Part shown: one piece after another, positions 35,850-46,540 of the stretch | Layout of the letters: each line of letters begins with the position of its first letter | Numbering within the stretch: the first letter of the stretch is position 1 | Assembly: GCF_001995215.1 (NCBI RefSeq) | Contig: NZ_MUXN01000008.1 | Span: 76,880 to 140,879, forward strand | Length of the DNA: 64,000 nucleotides | Direction: 5' to 3' | DNA from: Amycolatopsis azurea DSM 43854 | GTDB lineage: Bacteria > Actinomycetota > Actinomycetes > Mycobacteriales > Pseudonocardiaceae | Made by a program: the position numbers and the translations under genes | The notes under the pieces: model-generated | What the model saw: the letters and a program-made list of their open reading frames with translations, nothing else | The model's database searches: none | Told to the model about the DNA's origin: nothing

Positions 35850-37182
35850 AGCAGCCGCCCTGCTCGCGGTTCTCCTGCTGGGCCTCACCGGATGCGCCGG
35901 TGCGGGCGCGCTCGGAACCGGTGACCGGACGCTCGTCGTCGGGATCGTCGCGAACCCGCAGATGAAGGACGCCATCGAGCTTTCCGGCGAGTTCGAGAAG
36001 GCGAACCCCGGCGTCACCCTCAAGTTCGTCTCCCTGCCGGAAAACCAGGCCCGCGCGAAGATCACCGCGTCGACGGCCACCGAGGGCGGCGAGTTCGACG
36101 TCGTCATGATCAGCAACTACGAGGCGCCGCAGTGGGCCGCGAACGGCTGGCTCGAAAACCTCGAACCGCATATCGCGGCCAATCCCTCCTACGACGCGGG
36201 CGACTTCATCCCGAGCATCAAGGAATCCTTGTCGTACAACGGATCGCTCTACGCGGTGCCGTTCTACGGCGAGTCGTCCTTCCTGGCCTACCGCAAGGAT
36301 CTGTTCGAGCAGGCCGGAATCACGATGCCCGCCAAGCCGACGTGGTCGCAGATCGCCGAGTACGCCGCGAAACTCGACGACAAGGCGAAGGGCGTCGCCG
36401 GGATCTGCCTGCGCGGCAAGCCCGGCTGGGGTGAGAGCCTCGCGCCGTTCACCACGGTCGCCAACACCTTCGGCGCGCAGTGGTTCGACAAGGACTGGAA
36501 CGCCAAGCTGACCAGCCCCGAATTCAAGGCGGCCGCCGAGTTCTACGTGAACCTCGTGCGGAACCACGGCGAGGTCGGCGCGTCGAGCGCGGGCTTCTCC
36601 GAATGCGGCACGCGGTACACCCAGGGCCAGGCCGCGATGTGGTACGACGCCACGGTCATGGCGGGCACGAACGAGGACCCGTCGGCCAGCAAGGTCGTCG
36701 GGAAGTCCGGTTACGCCCCGGCGCCGGTGGAGAAGACGCAGGCGAGCGGCTGGCTCTACACCTGGGCGCTGGCGATCCCGAAGGTCGCGAAGGACAAGGA
36801 CGCCGCCTTCAAGTTCATGTCCTGGATGACGGACAAGGCCTACGTGCAGCGGGTCGCCAAGGAGTTCGGCGACTGGAACCGCGTGCCGCCGGGCGTGCGG
36901 AAGTCGACCTACGACATTCCTCAGTACCGCGAGGCCGCCAAGGCCTACGCGCAGCCGACGCTGGACGGGATCGCGGACGCCGACCAGCGCAAGGCGATGG
37001 CGAATCCGGTGCCCTACCCCGGGATCCAGTTCGTCGGCATCCCCGAGTTCCAGGATCTCGGCACCCGGGTGAGCCAGCAGCTTTCGGCGGCGATCGCGGG
37101 CCAGGTCACCGTGGACGAAGCCCTGAAGCAGTCCCAGGAGTACGCGCAGACCGTCGGCAAGTCGTATCAGGAGGTGCAGTGA
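35842..37182 (+). CDS. Sugar/polyol ABC transporter substrate-binding lipoprotein
   Basis: A 446-residue extracellular binding protein of the family 1 (MalE/SmoE-like) type. A signal peptide ends in the lipobox LTGC, at about residues 14-17. The mature part carries the usual family motifs, including EFEKANPGVTLKFVSLPENQ and WMTDKAYVQRVAKEFG. Together with the polyol dehydrogenase this fits the sorbitol/mannitol (SmoE) class. The GTG start overlaps the dehydrogenase; the stop shares a base with the next start. Confidence 0.94.
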   Translation: MRKAAALLAVLLLGLTGCAGAGALGTGDRTLVVGIVANPQMKDAIELSGEFEKANPGVTLKFVSLPENQARAKITASTATEGGEFDVVMISNYEAPQWAANGWLENLEPHIAANPSYDAGDFIPSIKESLSYNGSLYAVPFYGESSFLAYRKDLFEQAGITMPAKPTWSQIAEYAAKLDDKAKGVAGICLRGKPGWGESLAPFTTVANTFGAQWFDKDWNAKLTSPEFKAAAEFYVNLVRNHGEVGASSAGFSECGTRYTQGQAAMWYDATVMAGTNEDPSASKVVGKSGYAPAPVEKTQASGWLYTWALAIPKVAKDKDAAFKFMSWMTDKAYVQRVAKEFGDWNRVPPGVRKSTYDIPQYREAAKAYAQPTLDGIADADQRKAMANPVPYPGIQFVGIPEFQDLGTRVSQQLSAAIAGQVTVDEALKQSQEYAQTVGKSYQEVQ

Positions 37183-38117
37183 TGGCCACGCTCTCCGCTC
37201 CCGCCCGCACCGAGCCCGCCCACGCGAAGACGGCGGCTCCGAAGCGCGGCACCGACACGCCGTTCAAACGACGGCTACCGCTGTTGCCCGCTCTGCTGTT
37301 CGTCGTCGCCGTGACACAGCTTCCGTTCGTGCTGACGGTGTTCTACTCGTTCCAGTCGTGGAACCTGGTGCGGCCGGGTTCGCGGCATTTCGTCGGGTTG
37401 CAGAACTACATCGACGTCTTCGCCGATTCGACGTTCCTCGGCGCGCTGCTGAACACCGTCGTGCTCACGGTGGTCTGCGTGTTCTTCTCGCTACTGCTCG
37501 GCCTGGGGCTGGCGATCCTGCTGGACCGCAAGTTCCTCGGCCGCGGTGTGGTGCGGACCCTGCTGATCACGCCGTTCCTGATCCTGCCCGCGGCGGGCGC
37601 GCTGCTGTGGAAGACGACGATGTTCGACCCGACCTACGGGTTGCTGCACTTCGTCTTCGGCACCGACGTCGACTGGCTTTCGGAGTTCCCGCTGGCCGCC
37701 GTGATGGCCCAGGTCGTCTGGCAGTGGACGCCGTTCATGATGCTGCTGATCCTGGCCGGGCTGCAGAGCCAGCCGAAGGACGTGCTGGAGGCCGCGTCGG
37801 TCGACGGCGCCGGCCGCTGGCGGACGTTCACCGCGATCACGCTGCCGCATCTGAGCCGGTTCCTGCAGCTGGCGACGCTGCTGGGCGCGATCTACATCGT
37901 GAACAGCTTCGACGCGATCTTCCTGATGACACAGGGTGGTCCGGGGACGGCCAGCACGAACCTGCCGTTCTACATCTACCAGCGGGCGTTCCAAGGGTTC
38001 GACGTCGGGCAGTCGTCCGCGATGGGCGTGATCGTCGTGATCCTGACGATGATCGTCGCGACCTTCGCGCTGCGCCTGATGTTCCGCACGTTCTCGGTCC
38101 AGGGAGGCGCGAAATGA
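37182..38117 (+). CDS. Sugar/polyol ABC transporter permease 1 (MalF-like)
   Basis: A 311-residue membrane permease with six main helices and a cytoplasmic N-terminus of about 35 residues. The EAA coupling loop is visible as EAASVDGAGRWRTFTAITLP at about residues 206-225. The last helices are followed by a short basic C-terminus. The ATG at 37182 directly follows the binding-protein gene, and its stop overlaps the next start by 4 bp (ATGA). Confidence 0.95.
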   Translation: MATLSAPARTEPAHAKTAAPKRGTDTPFKRRLPLLPALLFVVAVTQLPFVLTVFYSFQSWNLVRPGSRHFVGLQNYIDVFADSTFLGALLNTVVLTVVCVFFSLLLGLGLAILLDRKFLGRGVVRTLLITPFLILPAAGALLWKTTMFDPTYGLLHFVFGTDVDWLSEFPLAAVMAQVVWQWTPFMMLLILAGLQSQPKDVLEAASVDGAGRWRTFTAITLPHLSRFLQLATLLGAIYIVNSFDAIFLMTQGGPGTASTNLPFYIYQRAFQGFDVGQSSAMGVIVVILTMIVATFALRLMFRTFSVQGGAK

Positions 38118-38929
38118 AAGGCCGGCTCGGCGCGGGTTCGCTCACGGTCGTGACCTGGGTGATCGCGATCCTGTTCGTGTTCCCGTTGCTGTGGATGATC
38201 CTCACGGCCTTCAAACAGGAGGCCGACGCCTACACCGATCCGCCGCGGCTGGTCTTCACCCCGACGCTCGACCAGTTCGCCGGAGTGCTCGAACGCGGTT
38301 TCCTGCCGTACCTGTCGAACTCGGCGTTCGTCACCGTCGTTTCGACGATTTTTGTGCTGCTGCTGGGAATCCCGGCGGCGTACGCGCTCTCGCTGGCGCC
38401 GGTGAAGGGGACGAGCAACGCGCTCGGGTTCTTCCTGTCGACGAAGATGCTGCCGATCGTGGCGGCGATCATCCCGCTGTACGTGATCTCGCAGAACACC
38501 CAGCTGCTGGACAACGTGTGGGCGCTGATCATCCTGTACACGTCGATGAACCTGCCGCTGGCCATCTGGATGATGCGGTCGTTCTTCCTGGAAGTGCCGC
38601 ACGAGATGATCGAGGCGGGCCGGATCGACGGCGCGACCCTGCCGGTGCTGCTGCGGAAGATCATCATGCCGGTCGTCGCGCCCGGGGTGGCCGCGACCGC
38701 GCTGATCTGCGTGATCTTCTCGTGGACCGAGTTCTTCTACTCGGTCAACCTGACCGCCGCGCGGGCCGGGACGGTGCCGGTGTTCCTGGTCGGGTTCATC
38801 ACCAGCGAGGGCCTGTACTGGGCGCAGCTTTCCGCGGCCGCGCTGCTCGCGTCCCTGCCGGTGATGATCGTCGGCTGGATCGCGCAGAACCACCTGGTCC
38901 GCGGCCTTTCCATGGGCGCGGTCAAGTAG
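38114..38929 (+). CDS. Sugar/polyol ABC transporter permease 2 (MalG-like)
   Basis: A 271-residue permease, partner of the preceding one, with six helices. The EAA loop reads EAGRIDGATLPVLLRKIIMP at about residues 176-195. It is the last gene of the operon. No ATPase gene follows; in actinomycetes such importers are served by a shared ATPase of the MsiK type encoded elsewhere. The operon ends in a 55-bp hairpin. Confidence 0.95.
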   Translation: MKGRLGAGSLTVVTWVIAILFVFPLLWMILTAFKQEADAYTDPPRLVFTPTLDQFAGVLERGFLPYLSNSAFVTVVSTIFVLLLGIPAAYALSLAPVKGTSNALGFFLSTKMLPIVAAIIPLYVISQNTQLLDNVWALIILYTSMNLPLAIWMMRSFFLEVPHEMIEAGRIDGATLPVLLRKIIMPVVAPGVAATALICVIFSWTEFFYSVNLTAARAGTVPVFLVGFITSEGLYWAQLSAAALLASLPVMIVGWIAQNHLVRGLSMGAVK

Positions 38930-38947
38930 GTCTCGGGCGTCGTGATG

Positions 38948-39002
38948 GTCCGTGAAGGCCTCCTTGAGGGACCCAGAGTCCCTCAAGGAGGCCTTCACGG
39001 AC
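38948..39002. terminator. Bidirectional terminator after the polyol transporter operon
   Basis: Perfect 25-bp arms (38948-38972 and 38978-39002), beginning GTCCGTGAAGGCCTCC, with a 5-nt loop. It lies between the permease gene and the converging ferredoxin gene. The core GTGAAGGCC recalls family C. Confidence 0.88.
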
Positions 39003-39197
39003 TTACGCGAGCGACAGCGCCTGACCAGGGCAGATGTGCACGGCGGTGTGTGCGTTCTCCTCTGCCTCGTCCCCCTCGGGCTCGGCGTTCAGCACGATGA
39101 CCGTGCCGTCGTCCTCGCTCTGGTCGAACAGATCGGGATCGGTGAGCACGCACTGGCCCGCGCCCACGCATTTCCCGGTGTCCGCGATGATCTTCAT
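39003..39197 (-). CDS. Small [3Fe-4S] ferredoxin
   Basis: A 64-residue ferredoxin of the type paired with bacterial P450s. The cluster ligands are C10 and C16 in KCVGAGQC and C56 in HICPGQAL; the spacing C-x5-C with one distal CP fits a [3Fe-4S] cluster. Its start is 8 bp after the P450 stop, so it is co-transcribed and probably the electron donor. Confidence 0.93.
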   Translation of the reverse strand: MKIIADTGKCVGAGQCVLTDPDLFDQSEDDGTVIVLNAEPEGDEAEENAHTAVHICPGQALSLA

Positions 39198-39205
39198 GGC
39201 TCCTC

Positions 39206-40420
39206 CTACCAGGTGACCGGGAGGGCGTGGAGGCCGTAGATCGTCGAGTCGTGCTTGAACTGCAGCTCGTCGACCGGAACGGCGACCTTGATCCCCGGCA
39301 TACGACGGAACAACGTATCGAACACGATCTGGAGTTCCATCCGCGCGAGGTTCTGGCCGAGGCACTGGTGCACCCCGAACCCGAACGCGACGTGGTGCCG
39401 CGCGCCGCGCTCGATGTCGAAGTCGTCGGGGTTCTCGAAGCCGTTCGGGTCGTGATTGCCCGCGTTGCTCAGGCCGACGACGCCTTCACCCGCACGGATG
39501 AGCGTGCCGCCGATCTCGACGTCCGCCGTCGCGACCCGTGAGGTCGCCGTCTCGGCGATGGTGAAGACCCGCAGGAGTTCCTCGATCGCGGCGAGGGTCT
39601 TGTCCGGGTCCGCCTTGATCTTCTCCAGCTGCTCGGGGTTCTGCAGCAAGGTCACGGTGCCCAGCGAAATCATGTTCGCCGTCGTCTCGTGACCGGCGAT
39701 GAGCAGCAGGAATGCCAAGCCGACGAGTTCGTCGTGGTCGGCGTCGCCCGTTTCCCGCTGCTTCAAGATCTGACGTCCGAGGAGGTCGTCTTCGGTCGCG
39801 TCCGCTTCCTTCTTGGTGACGAGTTCGTCGAGGTAGCCCTCGAGCTTCTCGAACGCCACCATCCGGTCTTCGGCGCTGATTTCCCGGCTGAGCATCTTGG
39901 AACTGCATCCCTGGAAGAACTCGTGGTCCGAATAGGGGACACCGAGCAGTTCGCAGATCACCAAAGAGGGAACCGGCAGGGACAGCGCCTGGACGAGATC
40001 GGCGGGCTGGGGGCCCGCGAGCAGGGCGTCGATGTGTTCGTCGACGATCTGCTGGATTCGCGGCTGGAGCGCTTTCATGCGCTTGACCGTGAATTCTCCG
40101 ACGACGTCACGCCGGGCCTGGCTGTGTTCCGGCGGGTCCATCGAGATGAGGGACGCGCGGAACGGCTTGTCCTCGCGCCGGATCTGCCGCTTGACCATCA
40201 GCGGGAAATCCGGATTCTGCCGGTCGGAGCTGAAATGCGGGCTGCTCAGCATTTCGCGGATGTCGTCGAGCCTGGTGAGCGCCCAAGCGGTTTGCCCGGA
40301 AGGCAGACCGACCCGGGAAATCGGACTTTCCGCGCGAAGCTTCTCGTATTCCGGTGGCGGGGAAAACGGGCACTTGCGCATCAGCGGCAAGTTCGCGGTG
40401 GTTTCCTCGACGTCAGTCAT
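39206..40420 (-). CDS. Cytochrome P450, CYP105-like
   Basis: A 404-residue soluble monooxygenase. The I-helix oxygen-binding motif is AGHETTANMIS, the K-helix ExxR is EELLR, and the heme loop FGFGVHQCLGQNLAR places the thiolate ligand at C353. N-terminal and substrate-recognition sequences (RLDDIREMLSSPHFSSDR, ISMDPPEHSQARRDV) fit the CYP105 family, known for broad xenobiotic and antibiotic-tailoring activity. It is followed by its ferredoxin and is divergent from a TetR regulator. The substrate is unknown. Confidence 0.95.
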   Translation of the reverse strand: MTDVEETTANLPLMRKCPFSPPPEYEKLRAESPISRVGLPSGQTAWALTRLDDIREMLSSPHFSSDRQNPDFPLMVKRQIRREDKPFRASLISMDPPEHSQARRDVVGEFTVKRMKALQPRIQQIVDEHIDALLAGPQPADLVQALSLPVPSLVICELLGVPYSDHEFFQGCSSKMLSREISAEDRMVAFEKLEGYLDELVTKKEADATEDDLLGRQILKQRETGDADHDELVGLAFLLLIAGHETTANMISLGTVTLLQNPEQLEKIKADPDKTLAAIEELLRVFTIAETATSRVATADVEIGGTLIRAGEGVVGLSNAGNHDPNGFENPDDFDIERGARHHVAFGFGVHQCLGQNLARMELQIVFDTLFRRMPGIKVAVPVDELQFKHDSTIYGLHALPVTW

Positions 40421-40638
40421 CGGGTTTGTCCTTCCCCAGAATGTCGGGTGGGTTCGGGCGATATCGGACAGGGGGCCCCAAAACGTATGCGGATGGTTTC
40501 ATTCCGCTTATGACATCCAAGGTACTCAAGTGGAGGCGGGTCGTCCACTCGCGAAGGGGTGGTTTCCCGGGAAGCGTGAAGGGCACTCCCTTACGTGCGA
40601 GAATCACGGCCCTGAAGGACCTTCGAGAGGCGAGGACC
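40421..40638. other. Divergent promoter region between P450 and TetR genes
   Basis: 218 bp without a gene. A short inverted repeat GGTCGTCCACTCGCGAAGGGGTGG is only imperfect, so no operator is called. A purine-rich GAGAGGCGAGGA before 40639 serves the TetR start. Nothing else is seen. Confidence 0.4.
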
Positions 40639-41274
40639 ATGACTGCCGACCCCGAGACCCGCTTGCGTGCCGACGCGCGCCGGAACCGGGATCAGATCCT
40701 GGCCGCCGCGAGACTGATTTTCGCCGCCCAGGGCGCCGAGGTCCCGATGGAGGAGATCGCGCGCTCGGCGGGCGTCGGCGTCGGCACCCTCTACCGGCGG
40801 TTCCCGGACCGCGACGCGCTGATCCGGGCGGTCGCCGTCGACAACTTCGACCGGGTACTGAGGGACGCGAAGGCCGCGAAGGACCAGGAGTCCTCGGACT
40901 GGGACGCCCTGATCCGGCTGCTGCACCAGTCGATGGAGCTGCAGCTGAGCATCCAGCTCGCGATGGTGTCCCCGCGAGCGCTGGTGATCCTCAGGAGCGA
41001 CCCCGCGATCAAAGCCCTGCGTGACGAGCTGCTGGTGGTGCTGAGCGGCTTCGTCCAGGGCGCTCAGGCGGAGGGCCGGCTTCGCGAGGACGTCGGCACC
41101 GGGGATGTCGCGATGTTGTTCGCGACATTGCTGCGGCAGATGCCGGGCAAGGGCGAAGAGGTCGCACGGATCGCGATGCGGCGGTGCATCGGCATCATGA
41201 TCGACGGCCTGCGGGCCGGGCAGAACGAGCCGCTCCCCGGCCGGGCGCTGACCGGGGCCGACCTCGACCCCTGA
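40639..41274 (+). CDS. TetR-family transcriptional regulator
   Basis: A 211-residue dimeric repressor. The N-terminal helix-turn-helix is RDQILAAARLIFAAQG, MEEIARSAGVGVGTLYRRFP, DALIRAV, at about residues 16-62. The C-terminal part is a variable ligand-binding domain. The start at 40639 has a GAGG-like site. It is divergent from the P450/ferredoxin pair and the natural candidate for its regulator. The stop is followed at 2 bp by a perfect copy of repeat family A. Confidence 0.93.
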   Translation: MTADPETRLRADARRNRDQILAAARLIFAAQGAEVPMEEIARSAGVGVGTLYRRFPDRDALIRAVAVDNFDRVLRDAKAAKDQESSDWDALIRLLHQSMELQLSIQLAMVSPRALVILRSDPAIKALRDELLVVLSGFVQGAQAEGRLREDVGTGDVAMLFATLLRQMPGKGEEVARIAMRRCIGIMIDGLRAGQNEPLPGRALTGADLDP

Positions 41275-41276
41275 GA

Positions 41277-41310
41277 CCGGATCGCGTTTAGCGGGCTAAA
41301 CGCGATCCGG
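41277..41310. repeat. Palindrome family A, fully symmetric copy
   Basis: A perfect 34-bp palindrome with arms CCGGATCGCGTTTAGC and its complement around GG. Here both flanks carry the GGATC side, unlike other copies with GGATC on one side and AGGTC on the other. A fragment GACGAAATGCGGA like the end of family B follows at about 41334. Confidence 0.88.
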
Positions 41311-41347
41311 CCGGATGGGCACGCACTGACAAGACGAAATGCGGAGG

Positions 41348-42206
41348 TCAGACGCCCAGCGGGTGCCAGACGGTCTTCGCTTCCAGGTACCGCCGCAGCC
41401 GAGAGATGTCGGCGTCGGTCGTCCAGTCCGGCTCGGTGTCCGGGACGGTTAGGACGCGCTTCACGGTTCCGGCGGCGTCGCGCGCCAGGTCCGCCCGCGC
41501 GGAGGGCTCCGCACCGGTCGGGTCGAGGGCGTTGACGTCGCCGTGCGACGCGAGCCACGAGCCCAGCTCCGACGCGCGTCCGGTCAGGATGTTCGCGACC
41601 CCGCCGGGCAGGTCGGACGTCGCCAGGACCTCCGAGAGCGTGATCGCGGGCAGCGGCCTGTCCGCGCTGGAGACGACCACCGCGGTCGAGCCGGTCGCCA
41701 GCACCGGGGCCAGCACGCTCACCAGACCCAGCAGCGACGACTGCTGCGGCGCCAGCACACCGACGACACCGGTCGGCTCGGGCACGGTGAAGGAGAAGTA
41801 CGGTCCCGCGACCGGGTTGGCCGCGCCGAGCACGGTCGCGATCTTGTCCGTCCAGCCCGCGTACCAGACCCAGCGGTCGATCGAAGCGTCCACAAGGGAC
41901 TGAGCCTTCTTCGCCGCGACGCCTTCGGACGCGGAAACCTCCGCGACGAACTGCTCGCGACGGCCTTCCAGCATCTCCGCCACCCGGTACAGCACCTGGC
42001 CGCGGTTGTACGCCGTCGCCGCCGACCAGCCGCCGAAAGCCTTGCGTGCGGCGGAAACCGCGTCACGGACGTCCTTGCGGGACGCGTGCGAGGCGTTCGC
42101 CAGGAACTTGCCCTTGCCGTCGGTGACCGGGTACACGCGACCCGACTCCGAGCGCGGGAACTTGCCGCCGATGTAGAGCTTGTAGGTCTTGGCTACCGAA
42201 ATACGG

Positions 42207-42214
<8 letters not shown>
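41348..42214 (-). CDS. Half-size aldehyde dehydrogenase-like protein lacking the catalytic half
   Basis: A 288-residue protein homologous to the N-terminal two thirds of aldehyde dehydrogenases: YKLYIGGKFPRSESG, AFGGWSAATAYNRGQVLYRVAEMLEG, PEPTGVVGVLAPQQSSLLG and LPGGVANILTG are aligned with motifs of its full-length neighbour. The region with the catalytic Glu and Cys is absent, and the NAD-binding site is altered. Such a short partner beside deoC and a full ALDH is, as I recall, conserved in actinomycetes, so this is probably not a recent truncation. Its start overlaps the ALDH end by 8 bp. It may form a hetero-oligomer with the catalytic enzyme. Confidence 0.88.
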
Positions 42215-43640
<1,426 letters not shown>

Positions 43641-43643
43641 GGA

Positions 43644-44618
43644 TCAGTCCACCGTCACGTAGTCGGGACCGCTGTAGTGGCCGTCGGCCTGGGTGCGGCG
43701 CTGCAGCAGGAGGTCGTTGAGCAGGCTGGACGCCCCGAACCGGAACAGATCCGGGGTCAGCCACTGCTCGCCGGCGACCTCGTGCACCGCGACCAGGTAC
43801 TTGATCGCGTCCTTGGTCGTCCGGATGCCACCGGCCGGTTTGACGCCGCGCAGTTCACCGGTCTGGACGAACCAGTCGCGGACGGCCTGCAGCATGACGT
43901 GGGTGACCGGCAGCGTCGCGGCGGGCGACACCTTGCCGGTGGAGGTCTTGATGAAGTCGCCGCCTGCCAGCAGCGCGAGCCAGGAGGCGCGGCGGACGTT
44001 GTCGTAGGTGGCCAGCTCACCGGTTTCGAGGATCACCTTGAGGTGAGCGCTGCCACAGGCGGCCTTGATCGCCTGGATCTCCTCGAAGACCTCCAGGTAG
44101 CGGCCCTGGAGGAACGCGCCGCGGTCGATCACCATGTCGATCTCGGCGGCCCCGGCGTCGACGGCGATCTTGGTGTCGGCCAGCTTGATCTCGCGGCTCG
44201 TGCGCCCGGCGGGGAAGCCGGTGGCGACACTCGCGACGTGGATGCCGGTGCCGCGAAGCGCCTCGACAGCCGTCTCGACCATGTCCGGGTACACGCACAC
44301 GGCCGCGACCTGCGGGGTGTCCGGGCGTTCCGGGTCGGGCCGCTTGGCCTTCGCCGCGAGCGCGCGGACCTTGCCCTGCGTGTCGGCGCCTTCGAGGGTC
44401 GTCAGGTCGACCATCGAAATGGCGGTGTCGATCGCCCAGAGCTTGGCGGCCTTCTTGATGCTGCGCGTGCCGAGGCCCGCGGCCCGCTGCTCGACGCCGA
44501 CCTGGTCGACACCAGGCAGCCCGTGCAGGAACCGGCGCAGGCTCGCCTCGTCGCGAGTCGCGTCCGCCAGCGGCGACGGGGTTGCCGTCGCCGCCGGCGA
44601 GCTGGTCGTAGCTGTCAT
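43644..44618 (-). CDS. deoC: Deoxyribose-phosphate aldolase
   Basis: A 324-residue class I aldolase splitting 2-deoxyribose-5-phosphate into glyceraldehyde-3-phosphate and acetaldehyde. The Schiff-base Lys is K194 in HLKVILETGEL, the proton-shuttle Lys is in DFIKTSTGKV (K229), and the Asp in DMVIDRGAF region completes the site. Length is that of the longer actinobacterial form. It is the first gene of a deoC-ALDH-half-ALDH operon and closes the path from nucleosides to central metabolism within this window. Confidence 0.96.
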   Translation of the reverse strand: MTATTSSPAATATPSPLADATRDEASLRRFLHGLPGVDQVGVEQRAAGLGTRSIKKAAKLWAIDTAISMVDLTTLEGADTQGKVRALAAKAKRPDPERPDTPQVAAVCVYPDMVETAVEALRGTGIHVASVATGFPAGRTSREIKLADTKIAVDAGAAEIDMVIDRGAFLQGRYLEVFEEIQAIKAACGSAHLKVILETGELATYDNVRRASWLALLAGGDFIKTSTGKVSPAATLPVTHVMLQAVRDWFVQTGELRGVKPAGGIRTTKDAIKYLVAVHEVAGEQWLTPDLFRFGASSLLNDLLLQRRTQADGHYSGPDYVTVD

Positions 44619-44637
44619 ACGGGTGAGTGTAAGCGGC

Positions 44638-45801
44638 CTACAAGCTGGGCACCGGGGCCTGGGCGGCGGCCCTGGCCGAGGGCACCACCGGGGTGCAGAA
44701 CTCAGTGACCATCGGCAGCTGCCGCTTGAGCGAGGCGTCCGGCGACGCGGTGAGGTCCACCGTGGCCAGCGTGGAGATGTTCTTGCCGGACTCGTCGTGG
44801 AAGCTCAGGGTGTTGAAGCCCGGCAGGTCGCCGGCGTGCCCCCAGATGACGTGGTCCTCCGCACAGGCGCCGGCGGTCTTGAGGTTCAGCTTCATCAGGC
44901 CGAGGCCGTACTCCATGCCGCCGCCCGCCGGGACGGTCGTCTTCATCTGCTTCACCAGGTCCGCGGGCAGCAGACGCCCGCCGAACAGGGCCTCGAAGAA
45001 CCGGTTGAGGTCCTTGCCCGAAGAGACGACGCCGCCCGCGCCGAAGTAGCGCGAGTAGTTGTAGGTGGTGACGTCGGTGAGACCGCGCGGCGCGTCGTAC
45101 AGCTGCTCGTAGCCGTGGGCGGCCGGGCCGATCAGGAACGGGAAGTCGCGCGGCAGCGAGGTGTCGCGCAGGTGCAGCGGTCCGGTGATGCGCTCGGCCA
45201 GTGCCCGCTCGAGCGGCTTGCGGGTGGTCTTCTCGACCAGCAGGCCGAGGACGTTGTAGCCGGTGTTGGAGTACGCCCAGCTCGTCCCGGGTTTGAACTG
45301 GAGCGGCTGCTTCGTCACGCTCAGGCGGATCTGGTCTTCGCTGTCGAAGTGCTCGAAGCGTTCGGTGTCGATCTCGGGACCGGACGCCCAGGTGTCCTCG
45401 GGGGCGAGGTCACGCGGCAGGCCGCTGGTGTGCTGCAGCAGCTGGCGGACGGTGATCGGCTCCGGATACGGCAGCAGTCCCGGCAGGTAGCGCTGCACGG
45501 GCTCGTCCAGCCCGAGGCGCTTTTCGGCCACGAGCTGGAGGACGAGCGTCGCGACGAACACCTTGGAAACGCTCGCGACCCGCCAACGGCCCGACGCGTC
45601 GGGCTTACCCGGCCGATCGATCTTCGCGACGCCGCTGGCGCCGCGGAAATCGTCGGCGACGGAGACCATCCCGGGGATACCCGCGGCGACCGCCGCGTCC
45701 ATCGCGGCCTGGCGCGGATCGGTCCTCTCGGCGGCCGCCGCCGGGAAGGCGGTGACGGAAAGCAGTGCGGCACAAGTGATGGCGACGAAACTTCGGCGCA
45801 T
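44638..45801 (-). CDS. Secreted serine hydrolase, class C beta-lactamase / D,D-peptidase family (S12)
   Basis: A 387-residue exported protein. Its signal peptide covers about residues 1-24 (PAAAAE). The active-site motifs are SVSK (SxxK, about residues 66-69), YSN in AYSNTGYNVLG (YxN) and WGHAGDLPG (HxG). Members cleave D-Ala-D-Ala peptides, esters or beta-lactams; the substrate here is not defined. The start at 45801 gives a good signal peptide MRRSFVAITCAALL. It is 22 bp downstream of the DUF1707 gene. Confidence 0.93.
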   Translation of the reverse strand: MRRSFVAITCAALLSVTAFPAAAAERTDPRQAAMDAAVAAGIPGMVSVADDFRGASGVAKIDRPGKPDASGRWRVASVSKVFVATLVLQLVAEKRLGLDEPVQRYLPGLLPYPEPITVRQLLQHTSGLPRDLAPEDTWASGPEIDTERFEHFDSEDQIRLSVTKQPLQFKPGTSWAYSNTGYNVLGLLVEKTTRKPLERALAERITGPLHLRDTSLPRDFPFLIGPAAHGYEQLYDAPRGLTDVTTYNYSRYFGAGGVVSSGKDLNRFFEALFGGRLLPADLVKQMKTTVPAGGGMEYGLGLMKLNLKTAGACAEDHVIWGHAGDLPGFNTLSFHDESGKNISTLATVDLTASPDASLKRQLPMVTEFCTPVVPSARAAAQAPVPSL

Positions 45802-45823
45802 CAGGCGAATCCCCCAATTCGGC

Positions 45824-46471
45824 TCAGATCTCGATTTCAGGTACTTCCTTCTTACGCGGTTTCCGCTTGACGACGACGGCACCCCAGAACGCGAGGCCGG
45901 TGATCTTCACCGTCGGCGCGGTCGGCGGCGCGGCGGGCGTCCCGGCGCGGTCCTCCAGTTCGAAGGCCCCCATGAAGCCGATTCCGGTGACGTCCACGTT
46001 GATGTCGTCGGGCACGATGATGTCGATCCCGCCCATGATCGCGACCGCGGTGATCGTCGTGTTCTTCTCGGCGAAGCGCGCGTGCCGCAGGTCGATGTCG
46101 GTCCCACCCCAGAACGCGAAACTGTTGTGCTGCGGCGGGACCACCCAGCTGCCCTTGCGCGACGCGCCGGACATGACGGCGATCGAGGCGCCGGATCCCG
46201 GGTGGCCGCCGATGCGGTCGTCGGGCAGGCCGAGCGCGCGCGACGTCGCGGGCTCGATCGCCGACCGCGACTGCCGCGGCAGGTCCGCGGTGACCGGCTT
46301 CAGATCCCCGACGGTCTTGGCCGCGTAGACGACGGTGAGCCGTTCTTCCAGCTCGTTGATGGTGATACGCCCCTCGGACATCGCCGCGTGCAGCACCTGC
46401 GCGACCTGCTCGCGGTCGGCGTCGGAGATGCGCATCTGTTCGGGTCCTGGCAAGGCCGGCTCTTCGCTCAC
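45824..46471 (-). CDS. DUF1707 / LiaF-C-like domain protein
   Basis: A 215-residue protein. The N-terminal DUF1707 domain (MRISDADREQVAQVLHAAMSEGR..., ELEERL, VYAAKTVGDLKPVTADLP) spans about residues 13-65. The C-terminal half has the beta-helical repeats of the LiaF C-terminal/DUF2154 type (FWGGTDIDLRHARFAEKNTTITAVAIMGGIDI). No transmembrane helix is visible between them, unlike many relatives. Such proteins are linked to envelope stress but lack a defined function. The GTG start at 46471 is chosen because the family begins shortly before the MRISDADRE motif. Confidence 0.88.
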   Translation of the reverse strand: MSEEPALPGPEQMRISDADREQVAQVLHAAMSEGRITINELEERLTVVYAAKTVGDLKPVTADLPRQSRSAIEPATSRALGLPDDRIGGHPGSGASIAVMSGASRKGSWVVPPQHNSFAFWGGTDIDLRHARFAEKNTTITAVAIMGGIDIIVPDDINVDVTGIGFMGAFELEDRAGTPAAPPTAPTVKITGLAFWGAVVVKRKPRKKEVPEIEI

Positions 46472-46540
46472 GTGCGGGAGCCTAGCGCCGGTGGCGGGGC
46501 TGGGCGTCCACCTTCCGGCCGACAGTGGCATTCTCCCGTG

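Noticed and set aside
39003..41274. Biosynthetic gene cluster around the P450
   Set aside because: Only P450, ferredoxin and TetR are present; no core synthase is seen within the window.
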